Shown here: piece by piece, positions 63,432 through 64,000 of the stretch
Layout of the letters: every line of letters starts with the position of its first letter
Numbering within the stretch: the first letter of the stretch is position 1
NCBI GenBank assembly: GCA_964631945.1
Contig: CAZWAY010000013.1
Span: 1 to 64,000, forward strand
Source of the DNA: JABFRZ01 sp964631945
Lineage (GTDB): Bacteria > Planctomycetota > UBA1135 > GCA-002686595
Direction of reading: 5' to 3'
Length of the DNA: 64,000 nt
The notes under the pieces: model-generated
What the model was told of the DNA's origin: nothing
Databases searched by the model: none
What the model saw: the letters and a program-made list of their open reading frames with translations, nothing else
Translations under genes and position numbers: made by a program

Positions 63432-64000
63432 GCTCGTTCCGTTTGCGCCAGGACCTCGTGCAGCGTGGTCAGACCGTGTCGCGCCTGACGCAACCCGTGC
63501 TCGCGCAGGGTCGTGAAGCCATCGGCCCGCGCCGCGCGCGCCAGGGCCGCGCCATCGGCGCCCTGCTCGAGCTGGTGCCGCAAGCCGGGCGTGATCGTGA
63601 GGACCTCGAACAGCGGCAGGCGCCCGCGATAGCCGCTGTGGTGGCAGGCGTCGCAGCCCTCGCCCTCGAAGTAGGTGGCGCCGTCCTTGGAGGAACCGAG
63701 ACGCGCGCGCAGGACCTCGTCGGGCACGATCGGCGCCTTGCAATCGGTGCACACGCGCCGCACGAGGCGCTGCGCGACCACGCAGCGCAGCGAATCCGCC
63801 AGGAGGTAGGACTCGAGCCCGTGGCCCACCAGCGACACGACCGTCTCCAGCGCGCCGCTCGCGCGCAGTGACGAGAGCACCGACTTGCCCGAGCGCGCCG
63901 CATCGAGCAACACCCCGGCCGTCTCGCCGCCGTCGATCTCGCCCACCAGGAGCAGGTCGGGATCCTGACGCAGCAGCATGCGCGCCGCGTCGGTCGGGCG
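63428..64000 (-). CDS. GspE/PilB-type secretion or pilus ATPase (partial, 5' end beyond window)
   Basis: The C-terminal 190 residues of a secretion/pilus assembly ATPase. The Asp box reads LLRQDPDLLLVGEIDGGETA, the Walker B equivalent; the His-box position has VLSSLRAS where others have LSTLHTN, so the histidine is missing. The C-terminal RLVRRVCTDCKAP and GCDACHHSGYRGR form the CxxC...CxxC zinc site typical of GspE/PilB. It is expected to power type II secretion or type IV pilus assembly at the inner membrane. The 5' part is outside the window. Stop overlaps the receiver gene start. Confidence 0.85.
   Translation of the reverse strand, partial: RPTDAARMLLRQDPDLLLVGEIDGGETAGVLLDAARSGKSVLSSLRASGALETVVSLVGHGLESYLLADSLRCVVAQRLVRRVCTDCKAPIVPDEVLRARLGSSKDGATYFEGEGCDACHHSGYRGRLPLFEVLTITPGLRHQLEQGADGAALARAARADGFTTLREHGLRQARHGLTTLHEVLAQTERA

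Overview
This is a 64 kb, very GC-rich, gene-dense bacterial window. About 45 protein genes sit on both strands, and no gene-free stretch exceeds about 240 bases. The content fits a Planctomycetota bacterium best: an ECF sigma factor of the planctomycete type (Sigma70_ECF, PF07638) next to a membrane Ser/Thr kinase, a second ECF sigma operon with a zinc-finger/HEAT-repeat membrane protein, a DUF2723 membrane protein, sulfatase-like lipoproteins, ribosomal protein S21, and a secreted protein ending in an LTNALRIEIG-type tail. The lineage is inferred, not proven. A 10-N run at 17269-17278 shows that this is a scaffolded draft or metagenome assembly. No tRNA, rRNA, CRISPR array, transposase or prophage gene was seen.

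Layout. 1-10 kb: a type II methionine aminopeptidase fragment, a lipoprotein, an atypical Ser/Thr kinase, leucine-type dehydrogenase, a DinG/XPD-like helicase, an SGNH-fold protein and GlpD. 10-16 kb: a FadE-type acyl-CoA dehydrogenase, a sulfatase-fold lipoprotein and a DUF2723 membrane protein. 16-18 kb: an alkylation-repair operon (Ada-AlkA fusion plus Ogt) interrupted by the assembly gap. 18-26.6 kb: glycosyltransferase and methyltransferase, an EamA transporter, an ABC exporter (ATPase plus large permease), a Tat/lipoprotein-type TIM-barrel epimerase, a small membrane protein and a metallo-beta-lactamase-fold protein. 26.6-37.8 kb: one respiratory complex I operon in the order nuoA-B-C-D-H-I-J-K-(small protein)-L-M-N, with no nuoE, F or G. 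38-47.4 kb: a radical-SAM-like protein without the cluster cysteines, a second ABC exporter split around other genes, thioesterase plus hydrolase, a sialidase-like secreted protein, a thioredoxin/TPR protein, a secreted protein and a prolyl-hydroxylase-like oxygenase. 47.4-56.5 kb: ABC-F ATPase, RluA, S21, RecD2, HtpG and cardiolipin synthase. 56.5-64 kb: the two sigma-factor operons, a receiver-domain protein and the start of a GspE/PilB-type ATPase cluster that runs off the window.

How it works together. The window is mostly chromosomal housekeeping: respiration, fatty acid and glycerol-phosphate oxidation, DNA repair, translation and protein quality control. The lineage-specific parts are envelope proteins and ECF/kinase signalling. 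A recurrent TAnnnT (-10-like) box lies only 7-14 bases before many start codons that have no Shine-Dalgarno sequence, which suggests leaderless or near-leaderless mRNAs for single genes. Genes inside operons are coupled by TGATG or ATGA overlaps. The most unusual items are the cysteine-less radical-SAM-like protein, the complex I operon lacking its NADH module but carrying an extra small gene and a histidine-rich NuoL loop, two paralogous ABC exporters with uncharacterised large permeases, an orphan duplicate of a gene's 3' end, and the leaderless promoter pattern.
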